Source: Otatea glauca | Lineage: Eukaryota > Streptophyta > Magnoliopsida > Poales > Poaceae | DNA length: 64,000 nucleotides | Reading direction: 5' to 3' | NCBI GenBank assembly: GCA_036346275.1 | Contig: CM070726.1 | Location: 30,849,410 to 30,913,409, forward strand | In this document: positions 44,690 to 57,213 of the stretch, one piece after another | Layout of the letters: every line of letters starts with the position of its first letter | Position numbering within the stretch: the stretch's first letter is position 1 | Translations under genes and position numbers: made by a program | The notes under the pieces: model-generated | Databases searched by the model: none | What the model saw: only the letters and a program-made list of their open reading frames with translations | What the model was told of the DNA's origin: nothing

Positions 44690-45466
44690 TTTTCTCACAC
44701 CCAAATTTTCTAAGTCCCTCGGCCGACTTCACAAGCGCAGCTGCTCTCTCTCTCGCCGCCGTGCCGCCGCCTCCGTCCGCAGACCAGCGTCGCCGTCCTC
44801 GTCGGCGCGCCGGCCTCCTCCGCCACCTCTCCGACTCCTACTCACCACCTCGCCGACGCCACCCACCCGCGTCGTTAGCGCCTCGTCACCGCCGTCCACT
44901 CCACCCCACCGCCGAAGCCTTCTCTACCACCCCGCCGACGCCTACTCCGCCACCAAAGCGCCGCCACACCGTCGTCCACCCAGGAGGACCGAGGTATTTG
45001 AGTGCACGCGTCGTCCTCCCTCTCTAGTTCGGCTGCCCACCACATGTTCGGTGAAATGCCCACAAGTGTTTGTGCTTGCTTGAAATTTTAATTCTAAATT
45101 AAACCAAAATGTATATTTTTCACTTAGTATGGAATTACAGAACAATGCATATTTTCTTTTTATTATTTTGTTGTTTTTTATTTAATTTTGAATTACAGTT
45201 CTAGTTTAGGATTTGTATATTAATTTAACACGGTCAATGTTGCACATTTACTTTTGACACATAGTCCCTGTGTGTATGTTCTTGGTGTATTTCTTGTTCT
45301 TGTGTCCACGAGTTCGTGTTTGATCCTTGGGCTAGTTCCAACACGCCGTAGTACTTAATGCTTGTTTGTAGAAATTTATGTAATAATATGCTTGTGTTGT
45401 AATCAGTAATATGGTTGTTTAAAAGTAATATGATATTTATGTCAACATTTTTGCGAATTAGTAGAG
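44690..45466 (+). other. GC-rich leader and AT-rich spacer before the second CACTA gene
   Basis: 44740-45030 is C-rich (CCGCCG, CCTCCG repeats), giving proline/arginine-rich open frames in several phases; this looks like a 5' leader. The AT-rich remainder may be an intron. Confidence 0.4.
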
Positions 45467-47300
45467 ATGGCGCAACCAGACGTGGTGACCCTACTTTCGA
45501 TGAGGAGAACAGTTCTGTTGGACTCCATCGCTACCGGGTACCATCGAAGGTGATGGTAACATCTGCTGCCACCGGGGCTAATGGTGGTTCCGGTGAGGCC
45601 GTTGAGGTTGCAAATGATGAAGCCATTGACGCAGAGCCGCCGAGTCCGATAACACCGTTCCGGCCAGATGAGGTACAGCGTAAGAATATAATCCCGTAGA
45701 CATGTTAATTAATCGCAATTCATTAATATAATACACTCGACACGCTTGTACATATGTTTATGTATTTCAAGCCCGTGCATCGAACAACCAATCCAAGCAT
45801 CGGGACCTAACAAGAAGCCGCCCACGAAGCATGTGTTTACCGATGTTAACAACGAAGGGATGCGGTTGCCCTCTTTTAGTAGTTGGGCCGTATAACAACG
45901 CTTGCGGTTACCACGTGAGGGATCATGTCCCAATTAGCATCGTAAAATGGGCCAAGTTCCTCAAGCTACCAAGGACTCGCTCTGCAAGATATTAAGGAAA
46001 ATTTCACATTTCCTCAAGGGTCCAAGACAAGGCCAAGAAATTTACTTTGAAGAAGATGGCAACAATGTTTCAGGCTTGAAGACGCCTCTCGGCCGCAAGT
46101 ACGTGCGTAAGGAGAAAGACCGACTTCAACCAATTTCCTAAGTTGGCGGATCACCGGGAAGCATTCGAGGAGTTCAAGCCGCCACCGAGGAGGCGTGCCA
46201 CGAGTCAAGAACAAGGCCAATTCACGATGAAGAAATACCACCACCATCTTGGCACCGGTGGTTACATCATGGCTGTACCAAAATGGGAGAAGCGGAAGAA
46301 GAATTAATGGCGAAGGACGCCACACCGCTACCGCTCAGGGAACAGCTACTGCGCAATTGGTTCATGGGTCATGGGGAGCCTTTCAGATGACGGCAGCTTG
46401 GTGATGGCACCAGAGTACAAGAGGTCGCCAAAGGATTGTACAAGCCGTTGAGCGCCTCGGCGGTACATTGGTGCCAGACAGGGAGAATGACGAGCTAACA
46501 CATGCCCTTGAAAACCCTGAGCACCCAGGACGGACACGAGGTATGGGCAAGCTGACGCCGTGGAAGTATGGTTTTGCTAAGGACGCACATACGTACAGGA
46601 GCCGTCATAGAAGCAAATCAAGAGAATCACGTAAAGTGTACCAATTGGAACAAGAGCTCAGAGCAACCCAGGCTAGCATCGGCGACATAGTTGCGCAACA
46701 AGTACAAATTACCCTCAGCAAGCTTCAAGGACTAGGTCCGAGTAATCAGCCGGACGCCGTGATCAGCCCCTCCGGGCGGCGAAGTAGCTGCGCATCCACC
46801 GGGGCCCCTGAAGCGGACACCTTGCTATCCCGTTATCCTGTGGATGACATAAGGGTTCGCCGCCAGTGTGAGCTGCACGTTGATGCGCGTAACCTCTCCA
46901 TCAAGGTGGCTTACGGCATGGCATATCCGGTGGAGCTGGGCCAGATGTTCCACTGCAATGAGATACCCCCGGGTTACTCAAAGGTCGCGGTGGAGGAGGT
47001 GCCGAGCGGATTTGAAGAACTTCACCTCGATATTGCCGGAGGCGACGACGTGACCAAGCTTGGACAGCCCTCCACAATATCATCCTTTGGCGCAAACGGT
47101 ACATCATATTTCCACCGCTATGGACGCGTCATCTCCACCACGGCAACCCACGCCTCCAACGCCACCGCCACGCAATGCCTCGCCAATAAAACAGAGCGAA
47201 GCCCTACTCCACCACCAAAGCAGCCTCCGTGTCTCCACCCGCTCCACGTAGAAGCCCTACTCCACCACCAAAGATCTCAAACAAAAAGAACCCTCTAGGA
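45467..47300 (+). pseudogene. TNP1-like protein (plant transposase, Ptta/En/Spm family)
   Basis: After ATG at 45467 (MAQPDVV) and a frame change come the family blocks TVKWAKFL, KKFTLKKMATMFQ, DFNQFPKLADHREAFEEFKP, KKYHHHLGTGGYIMAVPKWE and the signature DELTHALENPEHPGRTRG (from about 46483). A basic/coiled segment follows (YRSRHRSKSRESRKVYQLEQ). PF03004-type proteins are the second CACTA gene product and resemble En/Spm TnpA in role, binding subterminal repeats. Stops and frame changes occur; some may be introns. Confidence 0.8.
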
Positions 47301-47879
47301 AAACCACGCCCCACCATCTCCTCCGAGGAAGAAGCTCGATAATGAATGAAGGCTCCCACCGCTCCCAAGAAGGCGGAGTCCACCGATCGGCCAAGGTAAA
47401 GGAACCTCCAAAGAGGGCATATGATATGAATAAGGAGGAGAGTGACGCGTCACTAAAGCGTATGGCTGCACACTTCGCAAAAAGAAGGTAGAGCCAAAGG
47501 TACCAATCGATCCAAAAGCGGCAGAACACTTCGCGACATGCCGCAAAGCACTGCTGTGCTGTCGAACTATGAACGGACAATAATTAAGGCTACGTAAGAA
47601 TAAACGTGGTCGAAGGCGCGCAAAGAAGAAGAAGAGAGACCAAGATCGGGAGAACCTCGAGAGGTTTATGAAGGAGGCAGACTCGGTTCCACACCGCAGC
47701 TCTTGGATTAATAGATGATATCCCATTGGCAACAAAGGTCGATGGCAATTTCGGTTGGGCCGGAGCCGATTGACCCAAATGAGATAAAAGATCGCCAACC
47801 AAGATGCGGCAATTTCACGAATGGTACATGACAGAGTCCGCTCAAGGAAGAACGATGTTCCCCTCCGTATCAAAGAAGA

Positions 47880-49071
47880 TGATTTTTATCGCAGGACAAC
47901 ACCATATGGCTCGAATTTGACGACTTATACAATATTTACCATGCCGACTCCATCAACGTGTCTCTCATGAGCTGCTTTGGTGCTGTAAGTGTCAAGCTCA
48001 TACCTTTACTGTGTGCTTCCTCGCATAATAAAATTGCAACTATTAAACTTATACCTTTCTATGTAGAATGGAGATACAACGATGTAGAAAAGAGAATATC
48101 TTCAACGTGGGCTTCATCGACCCGTAGATTGTTAACGAGTTCGCCTTTGGATACAACCGAAAGGATCTTGAAGATTACATTCTCGATGCATTCTTGGGAC
48201 AGACTACAAACCGTATATACTTCGCCCTTCAACTTCGAGTACGATATATACAACCTCTCGTTCTTATATTTTCCAAGGCATTTATAATACTACTAGCTAG
48301 TTACATATATGTTGCAATACATGAATAGGTTTCACTCGATCCTTCTTGTCATCAAGCTTGATAGCAAATGATCATTGTTCAAGACTCAAAAGGACTCGGT
48401 GAAAAATATCAATTTATCATTGACACCTCGAATGTATATAGCACATATATATACGATAGTTTTCCTTATTATATATATTGAAATACCTTGCTAATTCCAA
48501 CTCTGATAATTACCATTCATACTAACGCATCACACAGGACATTCGCACGGTTTCGAAAGAAGCAACAAGGAGATTTCGAGAACGAATTTGATATACAATT
48601 AAGCACTCGAGTACGTATTAAAGAATATTAATATGCCGTAACAGTTTTTCATCCCAATAATCGTGTTCTTTTCAAATTTCATCGCAGGTTCTACAACAGA
48701 CGGGTGGAAACAACCTATGTGGCTATTATGTGTGCCACTATATGCAAAGTATTACCCACGGTGATGTGCCGACAACCAACGCCGAGGTAGTGTGCACATG
48801 TCAATTTCTTAGTACTTACACTTTAATAATTACATGTCTAGAGATTTATTTACCTCCCGCTTTGTCAGCCCAACATCGATGTGCAAGACGTGATCCCGCC
48901 GCATCGGGTTGCAAGAATCCAAGAACAACTCATCGGTTTTATTGTCGATTTAGATTGTATCCACCAAAGGCGAGTTCCACGCAAATGGTTGGAGAGATTG
49001 TCCCAAATAAGGACAGTGAACTGACATCAACGCCGACCAAGGGCACAAAGAGCGACGCACGCAAGAAATAA
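47880..49071 (+). pseudogene. Ulp1-like cysteine protease domain of the CACTA gene
   Basis: Exon-like pieces give NIFNVGFIDP then DYILDAFLGQTTNRIYFAPF. After a TAG acceptor comes FHSILLVIKLDSK (His at 48333-48335) and then IIVQDS (Asp at 48383-48385). After ATCGCAG comes VLQQTGGNNLCGYYVCHYMQ with the Cys at 48718-48720. The order His, Asp, Gln/Cys matches Ulp1/SENP-type SUMO proteases that grass CACTA elements often carry fused to TNP1. The Trp normally after the His is Ser here and stops occur inside exons. The role in CACTA biology is unknown. Confidence 0.75.
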
Positions 49072-49174
49072 GCTCAAGATTCGCCCTTTTATTCTTTGAA
49101 ACTTGTAAAAGTGGCTTATTATTTCATCAACTTGTTCATTTTTTAGTCTCAGTAATTATCCGAATGAATACTCA

Positions 49175-49208
49175 TGACTAATATATATATATATATATAT
49201 ATATATTT
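49175..49208. repeat. (TA)n microsatellite
   Basis: About 14 TA units inside the right part of the CACTA element. Confidence 0.9.
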
Positions 49209-49324
49209 TAAGTGTCAAAAAACTCATGAAGTTCTATTTATTTTAATTGTCAAAATCTATATCAAAACCCTCTCAAAACATATTCTATATTGAATATAAT
49301 CAAACGCTACTGTTGTCGGACTCT

Positions 49325-49560
49325 TCACAAGCGCTTGTAACTCCAACCGCTTGTGGAGAGAGCCTCTTCACAAGCGGTTCGTAACACCAACCGCTTTTGA
49401 GAGAACCTCTCACAAGCGGTTGGTAACACCAACCGCTTGTGGAAATGTCGAACCACAAGCGGTTCGGGGAACCGCTTGTGATACCCGACGGGGTATCACT
49501 CCCGGTTGCTTACAAGCAGTTCTAAAACCGCTTCTGAAAGCGGTTTCGAACCGCTTGTGC
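49325..49560. repeat. Right subterminal repeats of the CACTA element
   Basis: ACAAGCGGTT/AACCGCTTGT words recur about ten times in both orientations just inside the right terminus. Confidence 0.9.
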
Positions 49561-49580
49561 ATGCCCGATCCGCAGTAGTG

Positions 49581-49948
49581 ATGAGTTGTGTCTCAGTCAG
49601 AGAGGCGCTTGATTTGAGAGGCTGGAACCCTTGATATGAAGCTAAAAGAACGAAGGCAAAATGGGTTTTTGAATCGAGACTTTTTATTGTCTTTAAGAGG
49701 TAATAAAATTTACATTGAGTTAGTAAAAAATATATTTAGTATTTTCATCCTTTAAACTTTTGTATCTCCTAAAACTAGTAAAAAGTCTTTTTTGAGTTAC
49801 GTGCAATTCCAATATCCCAAAACCATAATAAGGCAAAAATGCCTGCTGAATAACAAAGCTAGAACACAGATGAAAAGAGCTACTTGGGCAGCAATATCGT
49901 CTATATTTCAACTTGCTTAGGATCGGTACTCGCCATATACCATTTGCT
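49581..49948. repeat. Duplicated host segment, copy B, part 2
   Basis: Matches copy A from about 35225 to 35600 (GTCAGAGAGGCGCTTGATTT, GGCAGCAATATCGTCTATAT and others) at roughly 88-90 percent identity by eye. It ends with CATTTGCT, the left target duplication of the hAT element. Confidence 0.92.
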
Positions 49949-50259
49949 CAGTGGCGAATCCAGGATGAAAATAGAGGGTGGGCTCAAAGTACTAAACTAA
50001 ATTGAGGTAAATAAAGTAAATATAGTACTATGTAGTTTGAAAGTCTGAAATTAATACATGAATAAAAGAGAAACATAGCAATAAAGCAAAAATATATTGA
50101 AAGAATGTACCTCGCTAGGCACTAAAGGAAAGGCATCCAAAACCACATTAATACACGTCCAAAGCGACCTGTATATCCAAATTTGTAAAATTAGTGATAT
50201 AATAGTAAATTGTAAATGATTATGAATAATCAAAATAAAAACAATATACCACTAAGGCG

Positions 50260-53200
50260 CTAACTTGAATCCTGAGGCAAATTCATTCTATGAGTTTTCA
50301 AGCCTTGAAAGCTTTTTATTATTCTAGCATCATCAATGCCTGTAAATATCTCTCGCTCGGTGTAGCATACCATCAAGTCATTGAGCCAGTCATCCGCTAC
50401 CTTATTGCCCAAATCTATTTTGATAATATTCTTTGTCGAAAATATTCTCTCAATAGATGCTGTTGCCACAGGTAGGATTAATGTCAACTCAATGAGGCGA
50501 TATACCAATGGAAAAGTTTTATCTTTTTTTGTTTCAACCATTATTTGAGCAAGTTTTGAAATATCACGGCATCCATGAAATTCCTGACTCCTCCTAACAT
50601 TGAGAATGAAGGTTTGAAGCTGACTTCTTAACAAGAACCGATCAGATATAGTGAAATCATCAGCATAAATCTCAGCAAATCGAACAAGTTTATCAACGTC
50701 AAACTTAGAGGAGTCATTTAGATCAAGACAAGACATGCATACCAATAATTCCGATGAAACTCATTGAATTGATGATTCATCTCATTCATAAATTGCATCA
50801 AGAGCAGCATTGATAATATCAACTTTGTAATAATGATGTTGAGTTACTGTATGCTTCCGACGCATAGAGTTACCCATAACTCCAATAGTATCATCCATAT
50901 TTGGTACAACAATCTCATGTGCCTCACAAAAGATTTTGACTTGTTCAAACAATGACTCCCATCCGTTGTCCCTCATATCTTGCAACCACTCTTTCACATC
51001 TTGCATCAATCCTATAGCTTCAACAATGTCTTGATGCTTTCTTTGCAAAGCAAGTGATAGCTCATTTGTAATACTCAACAAGGTTATTGAAAAATGCATG
51101 ATGAATACAAATTCAAAGCATTCCATCTTTTTTAGCAAACCTGTTAGCTGCTCCACCATGACTTGAGTTTTGACAAGCATCTTCGCTTATAAGCTCTAGC
51201 ACATCCACCACTGCCTCCCACATTTGGTATATACGAAGCAAGGTTTTGAGATTTGAGCCCCATCGAGTATCTCCAGGTCTAGCTAGGCAAGTTTCTTGAT
51301 GTAATCCTGTCCTAGCAGAAGTCAAACCTTTTTCTAACTTCTCCAATAAGACATTATGATGCTTTTCAATTAAAACTTCTTTTCTCTTGTAAGAGGCACT
51401 CACGGCAGTCACTATCAAGGGAATATAGTTGAAAAAATTCGTGATAGCTCTACTACAACTTGAGACAGTGATAACCACTAATTGTAACTGGTGGGCAAAA
51501 TAGTGGATATAGAAAGCCGATGAATTCTCATCTCGAATAAGTTTTTGTAAGTCATTAAATTCACCTCTCATATTAGAAGCTCCATCATATACCTGAAAAC
51601 GTAGCCTAGAAATTGGTAAACCATGTAGAACAAGAACACCAACCAAAGCTTCCTTCAATGCCACGGATGTACAATTGTGATATGCTTAATAGCAAGAAAC
51701 CTTTCCATTACTTTTCCTTGATTGTTGACAAATCTACATATCACAATTTTTGCAAAGTTAGAACAACACAACAATACATAAAATGGTATGACTTAAAAAA
51801 AGATGTGCAACTAACCTCACAATAATTGCCATTTGTTCCCTTATTGATACATCTCGAGACTCATCAATAAGCACTGCGAAATTTCTCTCACCAATCTCAC
51901 CCTTAATCACTTCTGTAATCTCTTGTGCACAACATTTCGAAAGTTCCTTTTGAATATTTGGAGAAATCATAACTGCATGACCTGGAGCTGTATCAAATGC
52001 CTCCTTCACTTCATCCTTCTTATCTTTGTACCAATCTAATAACTCTTTGAAATTACCCTTATTAATGGAAGTAGATAATTCATCGTGTCCACGAAAAGCT
52101 TCACCTTGTGCTATGAGATATCTTGCACAATCTAAAAATGCAGTCAAACGAATTTTGTATGCAATTTCTGCCTCCTTAGTGTAAGTATTCAATTTACTAG
52201 ATACACTTGACTGTTGATTTTTAAAGTCTTCACACTCACCTGTCGGGACCCGAATTTGCAAATTCGAACCCTCTGTGTATATCGCACTAGTCCAGGATCA
52301 CGCTAGTGCACACAGGCTCAACATAGATGCTATCACAGTCATACACAGCGGAATATAGCATAACTTCAATAATTAATAATAACTGTTGTCTTACATGATT
52401 ATTGCCACAGTATTTAACTAAGAAATAGCAATTAAGCAAAGCGTGAAATAAAGTAAACGTAATGACTCCCAGTTCACCACAGTAATCGACGAGGTTCGCA
52501 CTTAAGCCTCGCCGTGGTACTCCTCCAAGAATGCCACGGATTCCTCCTCTTTTGAAGTTTGTTGTTGCGGGGTGAGTACATAAAGCACTCAAAAAGTTGT
52601 GCACAATAATGCAAGTCTAATATTCTACATGCTTGGCTTAATCCAAAGGAATGGCTAATATGGCTATTTTGCAATAAAGCGGCATTTAACAAGAATACAG
52701 TAAATAGATTGAAAAACAATAAAACAAATAACTGTAATTAATAGATTTAGTATTACAAGTAAATCAGATTTCCAATCCTAAATCAAGTTCCATTTACTCT
52801 GTGGCAATCCTGCCATCCCATCCGGTTTTCATTTGATTAAAGTCTAACCCTTAATTGTAATTCCCGAGCATTGCCCAATACCGTGAGCACGACTATTTGA
52901 ATAGATTGTACACTCTGCAGAGGTTATGCACTTTACCCACACGATACAACCAAACACCACCAAGGCGAGTGATCATAACAAAGCCTTTACAATGCTACAC
53001 CTAGACCCAGTACTGCTCGCTAAGGTTTCAACACTGAAGGGTTAAACCACCACAACAGGGCCCCCCTCTTGCGCCATGTGAGTTATACCGTAAACCCGGG
53101 ACTCACTATTCATCACGACAAGATCAAATCTAGGCTTCACAAATTATTCACTAGGTCATCCCATTCCAGATATGTGGTTGCAAGAAAGACTCAGGTCAAA

Positions 53201-55968
53201 GGCTTGCAAGGTTAAGTCCTTAAAGTGGTTAAGGCAAGACTTCCACATACCCCTGCCAATCCTGGCCCACATTGGCACACTGCCCCTTGCCACTTGCCCC
53301 AATCTAAATCATTACCACCCCAGTTGATTACCAAGCACCACGTACCACCAACATTTCAATCTAGTTGTGTGACCTCCTCGCCACGACAACTTGATATCAC
53401 TGTGTGACAACACATGACACACCAATTCATAAACATTGTTCCATATTCCATGAGTCAAGATTAAGTATCAACATTCGGACACATGTGATGACGTGGCATG
53501 GCTAAGCAATCTACGACGGTCTAACTAGCCTATGTTGATTATCAATATTAACCAACTATTAATTAACCATCCTAGGGTAACAACAAGATCATGGCATATA
53601 ATTGACAAGGTGGTCTTAATGCAAATAGGCATATTATCTATTTTTCAGATTAATTGAAATCATTTATCCACATAAAATATCATGCATAAATTTAAGAGAC
53701 AAAATAGCAATTTTGTGAAATCAGGTGCAACATGGTCAAAGCACAACTTGCCTTGGAGCAGGTGCTGGTCTTGCTCTGAGCTTGGGTCTTGAAGCGACGA
53801 ATCCTCTTCTGGAGCACCGAGCAATTCAACGTCTACGCGAATCGAGATAAAATAGCAATAAACACCCAAAACAGATAGCAAATATACTCCAAAAATTCAA
53901 TTAAAAAGCACCATTAAAAATTTCTTGATTTTACAATTTTTTAGAAATTTGAATCACTCAAATCCGAGTTAAAATGCAAAAGTTATAGCCTTTTGAAGTT
54001 TGAATAAATACTGAAAATACAAAAATTAGAAAATCCGATTTTCCAGAATTATTTTTCTGTTGGAAATTACCGATTAATGCGCAAGTGACACGTGGACCAA
54101 TCAGAGACGGACACGTGGCTTTGGCGCATGGACTCAGTCCACGAAATCATGCTGGTCCACCGTGGACTCGAGGTACTATGCTGTGGACCGGCTGATGTCA
54201 GCACGACGTCATCGCGACACGTGGGCCAATCAAAATGCGCCACATCGCTCGGTCTACAGACCATGTCCACGACACGCACCTATCCACCGTGCACCAGGCG
54301 CACACGCTTCTGCTTTTGAGCCGACACGCGTCACTTATCCGCGCAAGGATCTAACGGTTCACGATCTATTCCTACGTGGCTCAATCCTGATCATTCATCG
54401 AAAATCTAACGGCCACAGCTTACCCGAGCAGAACACTGCTGACGACAGAGACGTGGCATGATCTGGACGGTTCGGCGAAGATCTGACGGCTGTGCGAAGC
54501 TCCGAAGCACGACGATGTCGCGGCGGCGCTGGGTTCCCGGAGATGAAGACGATGACGGGTCCGACGGCGAACTAGCTCCTTCCGACGACGAAGAGGTGGC
54601 AGCTCCGGGGCGGCTTGACGTGGCGAAACCGAAACCGGAACCCACACGGCGGATGGAGGCTCGACATTAGCGAAACGACGGAAAACTAGCGGCGGTGCTA
54701 CGAAGAACTACGGCGAGCTCTCGGGGCTAAACGGCGGCGACTCTGGCGAAGAGGCTAGGCTAGCAGATGCGCACAGGGATGGCGATCATCGGGGTGCGGT
54801 CCGCGCTTTAAATAGCCTCGGCATGCGCACAAATATGGCAACCATAAATCACGCAGCGGCGGATTCGGAATCCGAATCGGAGACGATGACTGCGGTTCGT
54901 CCGATCTGCGATGAACGGCCGAAACTCCCCCGAACGCAATACGATCCGATCCGCACCTTCCAAAATCAACGGATACGATCAGATCCTTCCAAAATAACGC
55001 GGCGATCTCGACGACGATCCCGATCCAACGGCTCGCAGCGCTTGTTCGCGGAGATGAAGACCGCACGATCTTCATCCAACGGTCCACGCGCGAGGCAATG
55101 CGGCGGGCGAACGGGCCGCAATCGCGGTTTACACGCACAAAGGTTGGGCTTGGCCCAAGATCGCTCACATGATTTTTCTCGGGTTTTTGATTTAAAATAA
55201 TTATAGAAATTAGTTTAATTAGTTTTAAGCAATTAAAATATCAGGAAAAATTCCAGAAAATTCTCATAAATAATTTGAGACATTTTGAACTCAAATAAAA
55301 TATTTTTGGCAAAACTTTATATTAGTTTTATCTATATATAATTAGTTTTCACCAAAGGTTCAATATACTTAATTAAAGTAAATTCAAATAAATTCCAGAA
55401 AAATCCAATAAATTTAGAAAAACATAAAAAAAACAAATAATGAGAGAATAACATTATGAGCAAATTTTTGGGATGTTACATCACCCCTTGCAATGTTGTG
55501 GAAACTATTTGGACCACCAACATATTTATTGAAAGCATCTAAAGCCGTCTTCCAACGAGAAAACCCAACTTTTGTAAATACATCATTCCCAAATGTGTGA
55601 GTTTGTGATGGTTTCTTAAAAAGAAAACAATAGAAACAAAATACGGCATCCTTTTCCATGCTATATTCCAACCAATCAAACTTATTAAACCATTGTCCTT
55701 GAAAGGATCTCCAGATTTTTCCATCCAATGTCTTTGGAAAGGCACGCCCAATTGGTCGAGTTGGACCATTCGACAAATATGCCCTCCTCACTTCGTCTCT
55801 AATTTCGTTAGCATAATCTTCTATTGGCATACGATGTGCTGGATCGGTGATAATTTCATTTGGACTAAATTCTAGTCGAAGCCTCTTTAGTTGAGTTGTA
55901 TTCTCATCGATTAGGAGAGTATTACTTGAACTATTTGTGAAATAGTTACGCAAAGTTCGTTTCTCCAT
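50260..55968 (-). pseudogene. hAT transposase (TTF zinc finger, DUF4371 and hAT dimerisation domains)
   Basis: From 55968 leftward: MEKRTLRNYFTNSSSNTLL, then WFNKFDWLEYSMEKDAVFCF with the FCFYC zinc-finger pair. The solo LTR interrupts at ARG/ECEDFKNQ; removing it and one target copy keeps the frame. DUF4371 follows (NFAVLIDESRDVSIREQMAI), a probable intron (51740-51830), then FQVYDGASNMRGEFNDLQKL and RWGSNLKTLLRIYQMWEAVV. A frameshift lies near 51130, another near 50760. The C-terminus has FPLVYRLIELTLILPVATAS and LNDLMVCYTEREIFTGIDDA, the dimerisation domain. The intact protein would move the element by cut and paste. Stops and frameshifts make it a pseudogene. Confidence 0.9.
52241..55480 (-). 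mobile_element. Solo LTR (3.24 kb, minus orientation) inside the hAT transposase
   Basis: Perfect 5-bp target duplication TCACC at 52236-52240 and 55481-55485. On the minus strand it starts TGTAACATCCCAAAAATTTG and ends GGGTCCCGACA. It is the same family as the truncated LTR at 38032-39360 and keeps the full length. A CpG-rich promoter-like zone lies at 54440-55140. Frames in that zone are composition artefacts. No internal region is present. Confidence 0.93.
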
Positions 55969-56029
55969 GGTTGAAAATCTATGAGCAAATACATTACATA
56001 GGTGTAAATATGGGTTACATGTATACAAC

Positions 56030-57179
56030 TATATCTAATCTAAAATAGTAAATTGACTTATTGAGTATTTGAGTATTCAATAGTAATCGGTACTATTCAC
56101 TAATAAAGACTAATCACTATTAAGTTATTCACTAATCATAAGACTAAAAAACTATTCAGTAATCAGTACTACTCACTAATCAAGATTAACACTATTTAGT
56201 TATTCACTAATCGGAAGACTAAAAAACTATTCAGTAATCAGTACTACTCACTAATCAAGACTAATCATTATTTAGTTATTTACTAATCGAGAGACATAAA
56301 AGTATTCAGAGCTAAGCAAGTGAATTACCGGTAGCTCAAGAAATAGAGCAACCGACAATGCACACGTTAGCGCAGCAGCTCGCAGATCGGCTTTGTCGGT
56401 CATAGGCTATTGTTTATTCAGGCATTCAACTCTTCTATTGTTTATTTAGCTCTTCGATCTAATCTCCACGCCCAGTGGCTCACAAGTCACAGGCAAAGGC
56501 TCAAATCAATTAGTCGGTCTCAACTCTGATTCAACCGTTCAAGTGTTCAACGTCCTTCTCCACAGAGCAGCCACAGACTCCATTTTCCAATCTTCACGCG
56601 ACCACGCGGCCACGCCCAAGTCCGATTCTCTTCCTCACTCGGTCTCCTCAAGTCCTTCTTCAGTTGTTCTGCAGTCTACGACGCCGAGGAAGACGAACTC
56701 CTGCGATGAGATCTAGATTGAGAAAGAGCAAGGAGGAGATCCTGGTCATCGGCGGCTGGCTGGCCTTGGGTGTAAGTAGGTCGGCCCTTGGCGTTGACGG
56801 CTCGTCATCGTGTTTGTGCCTCCTGCCCTCCTCAGTCCTCACAACCTCGTGCAAATCGCCGCCGCCGCCATGTACTATCCTCTTCTCTTTCTGTGTTCTA
56901 ACTAATTTAGTGATATGGTTGGGGATTTGGGGAAGGGTTGTGGATTGGATCTGTGGGCTTCTTAGTAGTTGTTGGGCACTTAGGCTTGTAGGCTTTAGCA
57001 ACAAAGGCCCACTTCTCTACGGCTGCCACTGCTTCTTGTTGGACTGGAGGATATGGCAAACTCAGGCGAAGTCACAAAGGGGAGACCGGCAGTGCTCGGT
57101 GTGCAGCGAGGGGGGGGGGCTTCCTCGACGTGGACGGTAGGCTCCAGCCTGATGGAGCCCCCCTTTGAATCCGCCACTG
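56030..57179 (-). other. 5' non-coding part of the hAT element
   Basis: Upstream of the transposase start. It includes the repeats at 56075-56312 and a GC-richer part (56640-57140) with open frames but no known domain. Confidence 0.4.
56075..56312. repeat. ~75-bp tandem repeat, about three units, in the hAT 5' region
   Basis: ACTAAAAAACTATTCAGTAA, TCAGTACTACTCACTAATCA and TATTTAGTTATTCACTAATC recur with a spacing near 75 bp, with one full pair and degraded outer copies. Confidence 0.85.
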
Positions 57180-57213
57180 CATGTGTTGTGTATCAACATA
57201 CACATAAACAGTG
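57180..57213. repeat. Duplicated host segment, copy B, part 3
   Basis: GTATCAACATACACATAAAC then AGTG matches copy A at 35604-35626 before the Gypsy LTR starts. Confidence 0.85.

Larger units (their letters stand above)
39611..49580 (+). mobile_element. CACTA (En/Spm) DNA transposon, 9.97 kb
   Basis: It starts CACTACTACAGAACTGGGCA and its right end read in reverse is CACTACTGCGGATCGGGCAT. The 3-bp target duplication ATG is present on both sides (39608-39610, 49581-49583), and copy A shows the joined site CCATGAGTT. AAGCGGTT/AACCGCTT subterminal repeats lie at both ends and, unusually, also at 44335-44665. Two plus-strand genes are recognisable, a TNP2-type transposase (40528-43720) and a TNP1/Ulp1-type gene (45467-49071). 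Both carry stops and frameshifts, so the element is inactive unless helped in trans. Confidence 0.95.
49949..57179 (-). mobile_element. hAT DNA transposon (CAGTGGCG termini) with nested solo LTR
   Basis: The left end CAGTGGCGAATCCAGG and the reverse complement of the right end CAGTGGCGGATTCAAAGG are inverted repeats. The 8-bp flanks CATTTGCT and CATGTGTT differ at two positions; copy A has a single TATGCGCT at the matching place. Without the LTR at 52241-55480 the element is about 4.0 kb. The transposase gene runs on the minus strand. Confidence 0.92.

Noticed and set aside
44595..45083. Proline/arginine-rich open frames
   Set aside because: Composition artefact of a CCG/CCT-rich leader; several phases are open at once and no domain is visible.
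49720..49911. Minus-strand MKYRRYCCPSS peptide shared by both duplicate copies (also 35381-35563)
   Set aside because: Conserved only because the DNA is duplicated; the two versions diverge at similar rates in all phases and end differently.
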